From NCBI RefSeq assembly GCF_004210375.1, contig NC_134825.1, forward strand, positions 124,001 through 188,000: a stretch of DNA of 64,000 bases. Reading direction: 5' to 3'. The stretch is from Tachypleus tridentatus. Its lineage: Eukaryota > Arthropoda > Merostomata > Xiphosura > Limulidae. Each line of letters starts with the position of its first letter. Position 1 is the first letter of the stretch. Shown piece after piece: positions 1 through 14,170 of the stretch. The position numbers and the translations under genes were made by a program. The notes under the pieces were generated by a model, which was not told the origin of the DNA, did no database searches, and saw nothing but the letters and a program-made list of their open reading frames with translations.

Positions 1-394
1 AAGGGTGTGTAATGATAGTAAGACATTACTATTAGGTTTAGAACTAGAAGGGTGTGTAATGATAGTAAGACATTACTATTAGGTTTAGAACTAGAAGGGT
101 GTGTAACGATAGTAAGACATTACTATTAGGTTTAGAACTAGAAGGGTGTGTAATGATAGTAAGTCATTACTATTAGGTTTAATGTTAGAAGAGTGCATAA
201 CAATAGTAAGACATTAGTATAAGGTGGAGAATTAGAAAAGTGTGTCACAATAGTAATACATTAATATTAGGTTTAGAACTAGAAAGGTGTGAAACAATAA
301 CAACGTATTATTATTAGGTTTAAAGTTAAAAGGGCGTGTAACAATAGTAAGACATTATCAGGTTTAAAGACATTACTATTAGGTTTAGAACTAG
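1..394. repeat. 47-bp tandem repeat, about 8 copies
   Basis: Units start at 1, 48, 95 and 142 and then become progressively more diverged. Each contains AAGGGTGTGTAATGATAGTA followed by a block with CATTACTATTAGG. The first three or four copies are almost identical and the right-hand copies are degraded, so the array probably continues off the left edge. It lies downstream of the last visible R3HCC1L-like exon, most likely within that gene's next intron. Confidence 0.9.
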
Positions 395-2941
<2,547 letters not shown>

Positions 2942-3023
2942 TTATAGGCTGAAAAGGCATTCACTAGATCATGAGTCTTCAATTCTACTGGAAACCCATA
3001 AATCTCTATAATGTGTCCAAATT
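2942..3023 (-). CDS. R3HCC1L: R3HCC1L-like exon: RRM-like core, first half
   Basis: The acceptor CCTGTTTTACAG precedes 3023 and the donor GTAAGA lies at 2941-2936. The exon enters in phase 1 and leaves in phase 2. It reads FGHIIEIYGFPVELKT and then HDLVNAFSAY, the beta-alpha half of the conserved C-terminal domain (HVIEIYDFP.. in vertebrates). Phases agree exactly with both neighbouring exons, so the splice model is well supported without any transcript. Confidence 0.9.
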
Positions 3024-3537
3024 CTGTAAAACAGGGAAAACAACTCATATTTGAAAGATATCAACATGCAAGCAACAAAACAGTATTCAAGCTATTTATT
3101 CAAGATACCCAAACTATTAGTTCTCAAACATCTGTAGTTCATTACATCATTGAGATAATAAACATTTTTTGTGAAAACAAACAAACCAAAAGACAGTGCC
3201 TTACCTTTCTCTGATTAGCATATATTTAGTTAGCCGACCAGAATTAAAAACAAAATAATTACACAGAAAACACTATGTTCTCAGTGAAACTATTATTAAT
3301 AGGTACTGATGATATATACAAGTGAAACAACAGTAGTCTAAGTGTATGTGAAATAGTACAGTCCATACCAGTTTACATAAACCAGATTCAGACCACAGAA
3401 TACAACCCACATGTATATGTGAACCAGACTCAGACCTCAGTATACACCCCATGTGTATAAGTAAACCACAGTGTGTATATACGCACACACACATACAACG
3501 TAAAGATTGTACAATTTAATGTTATCACAAAGCTTAC
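3024..3537 (-). other. Intron of the R3HCC1L-like gene
   Basis: A short intron between two firmly assigned exons. A donor-like GTAAGG occurs near 3200 on the minus strand, but I found no acceptor or conserved coding sequence to go with it. Confidence 0.7.
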
Positions 3538-3628
3538 TTTCGTCCGTGATATCTGGATCTTGGGGACAGAAAACAGTGTAGTCATGCTTTGGTTGTTGAA
3601 TCTTGACATTTTCTTTCGATACTCCTAG
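3538..3628 (-). CDS. R3HCC1L: R3HCC1L-like exon: linker before the RRM-like core
   Basis: The acceptor TTAATATAG precedes 3628 and the donor GTAAGC lies at 3537-3532. It enters in phase 0 and leaves in phase 1, reading KIQQPKHDYTVF, then CPQDPDITDE. Vertebrate R3HCC1L proteins have a similar short acidic linker just before the IEIYDFP strand. An alternative acceptor 4 bases on (CTAG) would break the frame. Confidence 0.82.
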
Positions 3629-4512
3629 CTATATTAACAAAGATAATTATCAACAACTCCAAATATTCCACGTTCTTCGATGGTAAATGCAGTTTTACAT
3701 ATCATGACATTGATGTGGATTTACTACCACAACCAACAACAACATACATGAATACTGTACACTAATATACACTCCCATTTAGATATCAAACTGACATAAA
3801 GTACTGTACAAAAAACACATCCAATGGAGTAAAAATAATGTTATTTGTTCTTGACATATATCTGTACAGATGAACTGCCTAGGTACAACTTGATAAAAGC
3901 AAAACCTGTAGTAATACATCTTTTATAACTGTGTGATGCTATACATTGAAAACTCATCACATTTCACTTTGATAAAATAATTTGTTTTTTAAGTACAAAA
4001 CTACACAACGGGCTATCTGGACTGTGCCCACCACAGATACCGAAACTTTGAGCCAAGATAGGGAGAGGGGCCTTTAACAAAGAAATCAGAAGTTTATTAT
4101 TCATCATCTTCAACTGTCTTGCATAATAAATTATCTATTACTGTAAATAATTTATTAATAGATGAAGGCACTTTAATGATAATGAGCAGACTCTTGATTT
4201 GGCACAATAAATAACTACTTCAGGAGTCCAGATAGTTAAATCAGCGAAGCTAGGTGTAAAAAATGTGAGATAACATTTTACACAGTAGCTTTCTCCTTAG
4301 CTATGCATCTTTCAAACACTCATTTCTTTTTTTTTGAATACCAATCAAGCATCACTAGACATATTACTTGAACTACAATCACATTATAAACACACCAACA
4401 AAAGCACCATTACCAAAGAATTGGTGAATTTTATAAAGCATCTTATCTGTCATTATTACTATAACTACATGTAAATTTTGTTACAGAACAAATTTTAAAC
4501 ACCTCTACTTAC
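3629..4512 (-). other. Intron of the R3HCC1L-like gene
   Basis: AT-rich intron containing a fragment of a dispersed repeat at 4001-4085. Nothing else was recognised. Confidence 0.7.
4001..4085. mobile_element. Dispersed short repeat fragment, family B
   Basis: The motif GGGCTATCTGGACTGTGCCC, followed by CACCACAGATACCGAAAC, recurs in related form near 11078-11150 and 14085-14170. It resembles the body of a short interspersed element and begins with the same 'aaactacac..gggctatct' phrase as the tRNA-SINE here, so the two families may share a tail. The copy is truncated and its boundaries are approximate. Confidence 0.55.
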
Positions 4513-6048
4513 TCTTTTGGCAATCTCATGTTTGCAGTATTCTCCATTTTCATCAAAAAATTGCTTCCCAAGAATCATCGTCCACTTCTCCACTGGACCT
4601 TTTATCATCTCTCTGACTAATTACACAAGGCAATTCTTTAAAACTGGACGTCTTATTCTTAAGTCCCTTTGCATCATTATCTTCCACAACATGTGATTTG
4701 TCAACACCTTGTTGTGGACGAATAGAACCGTCTCTTACGTCTTCCAACTCATTGGTACAACCTTCCTCGTTTATACACAAGTTATTACAAGGCACCACAT
4801 CAGGTTTTTCACTGTTTAAAAGATTTTTTAGGGAAATTTCCATCTAAAGTCTTTCTTGACTGACTGTTCTGTACATTGTTACAAGGCATGAACTCTGAAA
4901 CATTTTCAGTTTGCTGATCACTGGGCAGTTCAAGTGGGTTTTGAATCCCTCTGTTTGCACTTAGGTGAAACATCTTCCTCCAAATTTTCTTCACATTTCA
5001 ACAAACTGGAGCTATCTTTTACATCTTCCTCAACACCTTCTAGAAAAGTTCTACTTTTGCTCAACTGAATATTTTCCAGTTTCCATTCTGTTTTCCTCTT
5101 GGGCCTTCCACATTCATCTGCCCTTGAAAAAATATAATCTTCTCCACTACAGATTTCTTTTACCTCAAACAATGTGGTTTCTCCACTGATCGAACTTGTC
5201 AATGGAGACTCAGTTCTTGTAGACTTTTCATTTGATTGGTTAGTTATTGCTCCAGTATTTATTAGCGGCATACTCAACTGTCCTTCAAGATCACAAGGAG
5301 AAGGCAGCCGACCACTAACACTACACGATTGGCTGGCAACACTGGTACTTGTACAGAAGGATTCAATACTAGAATAACTATCTCCAGCTGTTTGGCAGAT
5401 TGATGTATAACCGCCAGTAACCGTTACACCACTTTGGGGTGAAAACTCAACAGTTACAGTACCAGTAACACTGCAGTCCACATTACTAATTAAAGAACAA
5501 GTTTCCATATCATTAGTATGTGACTGAGGTTTGGCTTTATCCCTACTAGTTTTATGATCACTTGAAAAAAGGCTGTCTGTCAGAACACAGTTACCTGATT
5601 CAGATGAGTGCATGTTTAGATAAACTGATGAGCTCATGGCATTTTCCATCCTGATTTTTTTTTCCTTGTGTTGTTTTACAAAGAAGGATGAAACAGTTTA
5701 CTCTCAGTTGAATCTTCTTTATCAGTTCCTGATATATTATCAGTCTGATTAACAGATCTTAGACAAAGTTTCAAATCCTCAGTGACATTCTTATCTGATA
5801 CGCTGTCCTGACTTTTGGTTACATTCAAAGGTCTACTATCAGAAGTTGCAAGATTGTTTAAGCTTTTCAAATGCTCATCTTTACTTTCTACCTCACCAGT
5901 AATTTTCTCAACTCTTGAACTTATAAGTTGAGTGGATAAAGCAGAGTGGACAGCCGTGTCTTGTATGGCAGATGGAGATGCTTTTGTTTCCATGAGGCGT
6001 CGAGACACGCGGGGAACATACAACTGCTTATCTGGACGTTTCTGAACT
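4513..6048 (-). CDS. R3HCC1L: R3HCC1L-like large exon with four apparent frameshifts
   Basis: The acceptor TTTTATTTTCAG precedes 6048 and the donor GTAAGT lies at 4512-4507. The exon opens with VQKRPDKQLYVPRVSRR, the family's N-terminal signature. A Ser/Thr/Glu-rich low-complexity region of roughly 450 residues follows, then DDDSWEAIFDENGEYC, matching the 'W..LF.D.G' motif that leads into the C-terminal domain. The reading changes frame about four times: near 5640-5690, 4931-4990, 4810-4845 and 4555-4560. The last is a run of six T, where five would restore DENGEY. No stop lies within a frame before its switch point, so I read this as one coding exon with assembly indels. A young pseudogene is the alternative. 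The RPD..LYVPR motif also resembles exon-junction-complex-binding motifs of the SMG6 type (inference). Confidence 0.82.
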
Positions 6049-7344
6049 CTGAAAATAAAAAATAAAAATGAAGTGGAAAACTTCACTTTTATTAGTAACT
6101 AATATCAACAACATAGAATAAGACAGCCTTCAACAAATAAAATCAATACACCACAATATGAGAAACATAAACAGATGTGAAGTACCAGCCTAAAAATATT
6201 GAAGTCTTGGCACTCAAACAGGAATGATTTGTTTTCCTGCTAAAAATGCATTTTTTTTTATCTTAGATAACTTGATATATATCTGTTTGAGATACATTTA
6301 GACTTGTGTAACACCTGGGCTTGGGATACCTCATCTTTTGACTGGACTACCTATAAACATGATTTCTGATTGGCCAATATTTTATTTAATATTTTGATAG
6401 AAATGAGTCTGATTAGAGTACAGATGTTTAAATGACCATGACTTCAATGGCAGCATTTCATTTGATACCTATAAAAATCTACTAAATCATGTTACATCAA
6501 ACTTGCAAAATCTAAAAAAACCCAACAAAACTTAAAAAGCTATAAATCATAAAGTCATAACATGGGGGGGGGGATTGGAATCGGCACTATTTAGATGACA
6601 CACAACAGTTGAACTGACAACCAAATTTAAATTTACCTGCAGAGAGAAAGCACTGTATTATACAAATGATAAAAACTCCATGTGGGTGAGAAGACATGGC
6701 TGATATGGGCAAGAAGTGTTTTAATACAAAACACAACAATTTGACTTCTCTAGGTCATCATCAGGATGTCAGAGAAAGTATAAAATACTCTGTTTGAAAG
6801 TGTGCTTCGACAAGAAAACAAATCTTTGCAATACATACATGGTCAAAATATCAGTGACAAAAACTGAAACTATAGAGATTTCCTTGAGTAAGTTCAGATA
6901 TAAAAGAATTAATGCTACCTTTTACTGTAAAACTATGTTAAAAGTGATGTAGGAAGTTTCCACACACAACTGATTCTAACCAACTTTCTGGTCAGAATGC
7001 TTTATTCGTACACAAAAAACTAACAATGACACAGTTTTTAATTAACTTTCAGCTATACAGTACCCATACAAGTCCTTCAGTCCATGACTTTGGTAAATTT
7101 TGTTACAATGTTTGAAAAACATTTGATTTATTTTTGAAGAGGAAAATGAAAAAAGAGGAAAGAGCAGATGTCATTTTAAGAAGCCAATCTGGATTCTTAA
7201 CCTAAGTTATTTTTTACCCTTACACTGATTATCAATAGTTTGTCCATTTAAAAGATGTAAACTACTACATCTTGACTTCTTATGCTAGAATCTTGAGGCA
7301 ACTGGAAAAAATTTAGACAATTTGACACAGTAACAAATTTTTAC
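6049..7344 (-). other. Region between R3HCC1L-like and mitoferrin exons
   Basis: AT-rich. It should hold the R3HCC1L first exon and, in a simple gene order, the rest of mitoferrin. Neither was found. A G8-9 run lies near 6564 and a dispersed repeat fragment at 6690-6785. Confidence 0.6.
6690..6785. repeat. Dispersed repeat fragment (family C)
   Basis: Contains TTCTCTAGGTCATCATCAGG, preceded by a block with AAGAAGTGTTTTAATAC. A related phrase in opposite orientation (CGACCATTTTAGCTAACCTGACGATGACCTAAA, split here by mismatches) lies at 51690-51800. Both look like old interspersed-repeat fragments. Confidence 0.4.
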
Positions 7345-7570
7345 CTTGAGAAACTGGACTATGGGCTCCAGTTTCAGTACCACTGAAAACTCGCTTCATT
7401 TTTTCGTAACAAGAAAAGTATAGTGCATGTGCGGGCCCTGCTCCGCAAACTACAGCACTCATTCCTCGGACAGGTCGAAAAACTCCTTCAAACCTGACCA
7501 TTTTGTACAAACCTTCTGATAGTGAATGGTAGGTGGCCTTAGGATTTGGTTGAAGACTCTGCATCCTTGT
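7345..7570 (-). CDS. Mitoferrin exon: end of first carrier repeat
   Basis: The acceptor GTTTCTCTCCAG precedes 7570 and the donor is GTAAAA after 7345. Phase is 0 in, 1 out. The reading TRMQSLQPNPKATYHS is the matrix-side mitoferrin signature that completes the carrier motif Px[DE]xx[KR]. It is followed by GVFRPVRGMSAVVCGAGPAH and ALYFSCYEKMKRVF, i.e. the short matrix helix and transmembrane helix 2 with the GAGPAHA.YF.CYE motif typical of SLC25A28/37. The open frame runs into the intron to 7313 before a stop. No frameshift occurs in this exon. Confidence 0.93.
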
Positions 7571-8062
7571 CTGGAGAGAAACAGTGAAAATAAAACCTAG
7601 AGTTTCACCTTGATTTTTGTAACTCCTGCCCTTACAGCTCTTTTACATGTGACACAGTATCACCTTAACACAGTTTTGTAAGGTTAGTGATATCCAAGCC
7701 AATTATTTTAACAGATACTTACTGAATCACAAACATGGCAATGTGCATTACTTATAGTATACATTAGTATATTAATGAGGCCCTTAGAATACACAATATA
7801 TTACACCTCTTACATTATCAGTGCCTAGAATTAAATACAGAATAAACAAAAACACGACATAAAGAATTGGAAATAAAACCACATGTAGAGAGCAAGATAA
7901 TAAAATAATTTGTAGCGTTAAAACTTAAAAATAGAACAATTTTACTAAGAAAATAAATGTAATATAATCAGTAAACTTTATAGAAATACAAGATAGAAAG
8001 AATGAGTGTATATTAACAATCTAGACAAGGCAAGGGTTAAACAGATATAAATAAAATCGTAC

Positions 8063-8191
8063 CTTCACTGGAGTCTAATGGATAAATAATGCAGTGTTCC
8101 ATAATACCTGCTGCAGCTCCTGCAATCATGTGGATCACAGAGTTATTGGAAGGTAAATATTCATAATCGTCATTCCATTCTCAGAATTGTC
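8063..8191 (-). CDS. Mitoferrin exon: N-terminus and transmembrane helix 1
   Basis: Reads [20 protein letters not shown], then [14 protein letters not shown], with donor GTACGA after 8063. This matches mitoferrin: acidic N-terminus with Y(E)xLP, helix 1 AGxxAGIxEH, and the carrier motif PLDxxK. Two single-base anomalies are visible. An extra base at 8070-8071 (GACTCCAGTGAAG, where one C fewer gives DSVK and phase 0 into the next exon) is clear. A second indel near 8171-8180 is suggested because the upstream frame DNSENG reads cleanly from the acceptor CCAG at 8192-8194. No start codon was identified, so the initiator may lie in an upstream exon. Confidence 0.85.
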
Positions 8192-11077
8192 CTGGTACAG
8201 TCAGCAGGTCGAATACTGTGTGTAAACATATAAGGTTAGACTGTCTCAATACAACCAAAACTATAGCTCATCATACGAGACAACCTTTCTTGTGTGAACA
8301 TTTGATTACTGTTGTATTTCCCATTAATAAACAAATAAATATTCCTGAACTTTGTGATTTTCAAGTAAACATACATAAAATTGTGTATTAAGTGTACAAT
8401 CAGTGAAGTTTATCTTTTCTTTCAATTACTGTCATTAATTATCAGTGTGATGTTAAAACAGGTAAAATGCAAATTGTAATGGAATAAGATATAATTTTAA
8501 ATATAAACCTAAATTTTCAATTATATTTCATACTTCAAGTCATTTCTATTTATTTTAAAAATAATGAAGCCTTTTCTGGCATAAAAAAGTTTAACTATAA
8601 TGTTAAAAGTTATAATTTTCCAAAATGAAAATAATTCTGACAGGTACTTCCATAACTGCCTTACTAAATAAACTGTTGGGATAGAATTAAAATCTGTTAT
8701 GGTTTATGTGGGAATATTCTGTAAGTTTTTGTGAAATTCCATGAACCTGTAAGATGATTCTGACTGATCAGCAATGATCTACGACTGAGAAATGCTAACA
8801 CTACACTTCTATTCCAATACTAAGTACTCTAGACGAGACAAAACTTTTCCCTACAGCTGTTGGGTCTTGTTCAAGTTATAACACACATTACAGATGGTTT
8901 GCATTAGCAGTAGTTCTGAATATGTTTTAAATTTGTTTAGTGTGTTATTTATGAACTTAAAATGGTGAGTTTTTTTAAATTTCTTAAAAACAATGTGTTG
9001 TAACTTTTAGGAACCTCGACATTTAGGAAAACAAAATTTATTTTTAAGTATGGCAACACAGATAATTGTCTTTTAAAAAGTCAAGAACAACCCAGTGAGT
9101 GTGACAAGATGAGGCTGAAATTTAACCTTTATTAATTTTATTTTAACAATCCGTGAAATAAGATGTAGTTAGAAGGTAAATAACAACATCTTGTGATGTG
9201 TAAAATCACATTATATGTGCATGATTCAGTGTTAACAAGGCCAGGACTCATCAAACCAGTTACAATATGATAGACATAATACAGGTACAGGTGCCATATA
9301 TATATAATATTCCTTTCTAATTACATAAGGCAGTTTTCATAAAGTAAAAAAAAGTCCACACAGAAGTATTATTTCAGTAATTAAAACCTAATTAAGTGTT
9401 GCATTTGTACACAAACATAAAATATTAAACACATTTGATCCTGGTTATTAAGGAGAAACAAATAGTAACAACAAATGATAACTAACAGTTATTTGTAACT
9501 GGAACATCAGAGTTGATTAATCCCATATATAGTTTCATTACTGACTCAAAAAAAACTAAATAATCTTTCTGAAGTTTGACAACATACAGAATATCACAGA
9601 CATCCACATTTGACCTATTTCAGCAAATGTAAGTATCAAAAGAAAAACAACTAGGACAACCATCCATACGTGAACTAATGATTAATATAGCAAATGTTGA
9701 TTTATGCACACACAATGTTTATACAGATTATTTATTTATACACAGTTAATCAGAATACTCTTAATTTTTTTTTTATGGAGAACAATAAATCAAAACTTAT
9801 AGTTCACCTTGTGGATGCAATTTAATGATACCAATATTATTAGATCTTCATGTTAAAAATGTTTTTATATAATTAAACTGCTCACAGCTACCCTAACAGG
9901 TGATTTTTTTAACATATTTAAGAATCAACACATGACCAGACCAGGATTACTTGCCAATGACAATCACCCACCAGACTTCCATCAATACTCTCAACCTTAC
10001 CTAAAGAAGTACATAACATCGTAATTATTATAAAATAGTACAACATGAATATAATTAGGCTCCCAAATGAAATGTTCCTGTGTCAAAAGTTAAACCATTT
10101 GTCAGTCTAAGCTTGTTGGTTTGTTCATGTTTCTACAGAAAAAAATAAAATCCAGATATTCAGTAACCAGTTTTAACACAGTTTTCATTGCTCGTACTTC
10201 GACGATACAAATAAATTACACAGAATTTAAAACAAACAGATTAAAATATATTTAAGAAATTTGTTTTGTCTACTTTTCACTTACTTCCTATATTCTTGTC
10301 TCACAACAAGCAAGGTCGGTTACCTCTACCGTAGAAAATGGGAACACGCTACATGTACTGTCCACATGAAAGCAAACACCTGTAAATGAAGAGAAATGAA
10401 AGAAACTGTTTCACAGCTGAGAACACTTCTGTACACTAACTACACATATTGTGCACTATGGACACAATAACCTACATAACTGTTATTTAGTTTTTACATA
10501 TTTCACATAAAACATGTTAAAACAATATACAACGTAAATATTCAATAATTAAATGAGGCAAACTTGCACAAACTGAAAACATCAACCAGTGCAACAAGGT
10601 CTGCCTTCAAAACTGAACAAGATGTTATCATGATACTTGGACAAGTAGTGCAATGGTAGAACAATGGAACAGACTGGCTCGGTTACTGCACTTAGTGGTA
10701 ACATACACAATATTTGGTTGGTCTAAACTTGTTCTTTTGATTCATTTGTACAAAAAACATTTTACTCTTCTAAACAGCTATTTTTACAAATCTCTCCAGT
10801 AAAGTCTCAATAATGAAAAAACATATATATATATATACATATATCGTTAAACTGAAGTTTAATGACACTTAGCAAACCCTTGAGATGTACCCTCACCATT
10901 TTCATTTGTTATAAGATTTTAACAGGAACCTCACAGAAAAGTCTAATTAGTTAAACTAGATCTTTCAAGAGGTTGAGGAGATGTGTACACCATTTATAGT
11001 TGTGGTTAATGTGTTATTATGTTTTATTTAGACAAATTAAGGAGACTTCTTATACACTAAATTTGTGTTATGCACAA

Positions 11078-11150
11078 TGAGCTATCCATACTGTGCCCAC
11101 TACAGAACTTAGTGTTATTAGCCCTAAAACCAGAAGGGGCCTTTCCAAAT
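11078..11150. mobile_element. Dispersed short repeat fragment, family B
   Basis: Reads GAGCTATCCATACTGTGCCC, then ACTACAGAACTTAG, a diverged and truncated relative of the 4001-4085 copy. Confidence 0.45.
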
Positions 11151-13437
11151 GAAAATGTACACATACTATAAAAGTAAACATAACACAAATAAAAATAACA
11201 CTATTTAAAAAAACCTGTAATGATGATTTGTCTTCTATTTACCATGAAAATGCTTCAACCAACTACTTCAGTTGTGCCACATTTTACCTCAGCAGTTACA
11301 GATAAGTGAAAATGTACAAACACCGTTGCATTACAGCTACAACAATCATCTTTTGTAACACTGAGTACTGTAAATATATTTTACTAGTGAGTCTCCAAAC
11401 ACTGGTGGTTCAACTGAGCTTCAAAATATTTAACTATGACAATTTTGTTTTTTTTAACCAGTTAATAATTTTTGTTAAGATTATTATGTACTAATAAATA
11501 ATGACTGCCACTTGATAGTGATGTAATACAATTATCACTTATGTATACATATTAAAGCAGTGTCTACAATGAAAGATCATACTGATAAACAACACAATTC
11601 AAACAATTAAAAAGAAATTATACAAGCTTAGTCCCCAAAAAGCCTTCATTGATTAAAATAAACAAATACATAACAGTGGTAAGAAATTATGTTCAGTTTT
11701 TTCCTTGTAACTGTCTTGAAAACAATTGATTCTCATTAGAAGCTTCTATAATTCTTCAAATTTTACTGTATATTGATAACAATACTAATAATAAATACAT
11801 AAATATAAATACATTCACTGTTGAATAATTATAAATTCTAATCTAACACAAAAGTGCCTTTGTTTTTAAGAATGAAAGTTTTCTCAAACAATGAATCTAT
11901 ATTCTTTTCATTACTCGTAACAATCTAAAATTTATCAAATGGATTTAGATTACATGAAATATTATTGTTAAGTTGTTTATGCTAAACAATTATATTCTTA
12001 ACATGTTTAAATTTAAACTGAAAGATTTTAATGTAACTAACGTAATATAATATTTATATAATAAAACGTTTTGACAAAAATATATAAAACAGATACAGTG
12101 TAAAATACTGTGTAACGTTTCTAAAAGTTCCTACTTGGAATTGCTATATAAAATATGAATGTTGCAGGAACGATGAATTTTTCAACTTTTTAGTCCAGCC
12201 ACTTCAATATCCAATATAAATTCACACTTGTCCAGCACTGACATTAAACTTCAAGCTGAGGTAGTACTAATCCAGCGACACGTGCAAGTTAATAACTTGT
12301 CTTACACTGCACTCGTACATTCTAAAAAGTTCATAATGTGATAGGCCTAAAATAGTAGCACTACAACTAATAATTTGTGTGATATTTATTTAAATAAATT
12401 ATTTTTACACATTTTCTTAATTTCTCAATTATGTGCCCCTTCTCTGAAATACATCGTCATTATTGCAAAAGTATGTCGAAATCATACCATAACATAACAC
12501 GTCAATTCTACTATATCAAAGGTGTCCTTGCGACCACCGAGTCCTCACTCGATCTACACGTGCTTATCTTCTACGGAATAATCTAGGACTGATAAGTTTG
12601 AATTATGAAAGTGAAACTTGTCAGTATACGTATATATTTGTTATTTGATATATATATATATATACAATTAAATTGATTAAAACATTGCTTGTGAAAACTT
12701 AAAAAAAGACGTGAAAACGTTTAAACAATTAAGTGATTAAACTGCTACTGATACTTTTAAAATAACCTCTAAATAAATGAAAGTTAACTTTATAGATCTG
12801 AATAAAAACTAAACGAGGTGAATAATTACTATACATTTGGTTCCAGACAAATTATTACGGATATAATTAAAATACGTTTAATTAGTGACTATTTCAGATT
12901 AATAGTGAAAAATTAAACTATAATCTAAATGAAATAACTATATATAGTCACATCCTACACAATGTTATTTATATAAATTAGGAGTTATATTGGAATTTAT
13001 GAGAGACTGAAATATAGCTCACTTTAAAAATATACAGTTTAAGTTATATTGAGTAATGTTCAATATCACGAATGTTTCAACACGTACCGCTGAGAAAGAT
13101 ATTGGTTTTTGTTTTATCATGTTAAAAATCAAAGTATTTACATTTGCCTTTAACTTGTGGTTTAAATTAATTAAAAAGCATGTAGTTATCATACAAACTG
13201 ATAGAGAACAAATCAGCACTTGGAGACAGATGGATCTCGGAAATCACCGAGTGCCATTCGTGACGTACAGAAATAATACTTTTACGTTCAAACCTTTATG
13301 ACAAATGGAGTTTCGCCAAATATTATTTTCTTTTTTACAATCATTTTAAAACTACGATATGTTACTTTGGAAAAAATCCGTATGTAACTTTAAAATTATT
13401 TCTATTATTGTCAGCGATCCTTAAAATGCTCGTTTGT

Positions 13438-13687
13438 TTTTGAAGTTCGCGCAAAGCTACTCGAGGACTATCTGCGCTAGCCGTCCCTAATTTAGCAGTG
13501 TAAGATAAGAGGAAAGGCAGCTTGTCGTCACCACCCATCGCCAACTATTTTACCAACGAATAGTGGGATTGACCGTCAAAATATAACGCCCTCACGGCTG
13601 AAAAGGCGAGCATGTTTGATGCGACAGGGATGTGAACCCTCAGATTACGAGTCGCACGCCTTAACTCACCTGGCCATGCCGGACCCA
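13438..13687 (-). mobile_element. tRNA-derived SINE, minus orientation
   Basis: The tRNA-like head is at the right end. On the minus strand it reads GGCATGGCCAGGTGAGTTAA (A-box-like), then a diverged B box (GGGTTCACATCCC), CACACC-like linker, a body with CAATCCCACTATTCGTTGGT, and a GCGCGAA(A)CTTCAAAAACAAAC-like tail. It matches the copies at 17659, 18025, 19055, 21498 and 52070. Short open frames here are artefacts of the element. Confidence 0.85.
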
Positions 13688-14084
13688 TTGAAATGCAACA
13701 TGGTGTCTCAAAGTTATTTCCAATCAGGCCTTGAAATTATCTGCTCAATCTTACGATCACACCCTGAAAAAAGGGCTGTTCCTTTAATTTCACAAAATCA
13801 GTATAACAATATGGAGAAGTCAGTTGACTTTGACGATTATACGTTTCTGAACACAAATTGCCATATTTTAGTGCAGATTTACACGATAGGCTCTGTCTGC
13901 AGCAATATTACAATCTCAAAATTTAAACATCTTCCACTTTACTACCTAATCACCAGAGACAACAGTTTTCTCAATGTTCTCCAAATCAGGAAAATGTGTG
14001 TGAAATCCGGAAAAGCTAAGTGTTAAGGCTATGCCGGTGCTACATGATTTAATACTAGTTTGTGTATTTCTTTTGTTGAAAGCT

Positions 14085-14170
14085 CCGCAACGAGCTATTC
14101 GTGTTGAGCTCACCACAGGAATCGAAGCGCATTTTTTTTAGCATTGTAAGTCTTCAAACTGAGCCACAAA
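14085..14170. mobile_element. Dispersed short repeat fragment, family B
   Basis: Reads CAACGAGCTATTCGTGTTGA, then GCTCACCACAGGAATCGAAG, then GCATTGTAAGTCTTC. It matches the family seen at 4001 and extends further into it. Confidence 0.5.

Larger units (their letters stand above)
7345..8191 (-). other. Mitoferrin gene span (N-terminal third only)
   Basis: Two exons (8191-8063 and 7570-7345) encode the start and first carrier repeat of a mitoferrin (SLC25A28/SLC25A37 family), the mitochondrial inner-membrane iron importer that feeds haem and iron-sulfur synthesis. Mitoferrins have three carrier repeats of about 100 residues, and only the first is here. The second and third should follow below 7345, but the next coding sequence on this strand is the R3HCC1L-like exon at 6048. 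Its entry phase (2) does not match the mitoferrin exit phase (1). The missing exons may lie left of the window with R3HCC1L nested in a mitoferrin intron, may have been lost in assembly, or may be gone. Confidence 0.8.

Noticed and set aside
13616-14026. 136-codon plus-strand frame
   Set aside because: Its first third lies in the inverted SINE and the rest has no recognisable domain or splice signals.
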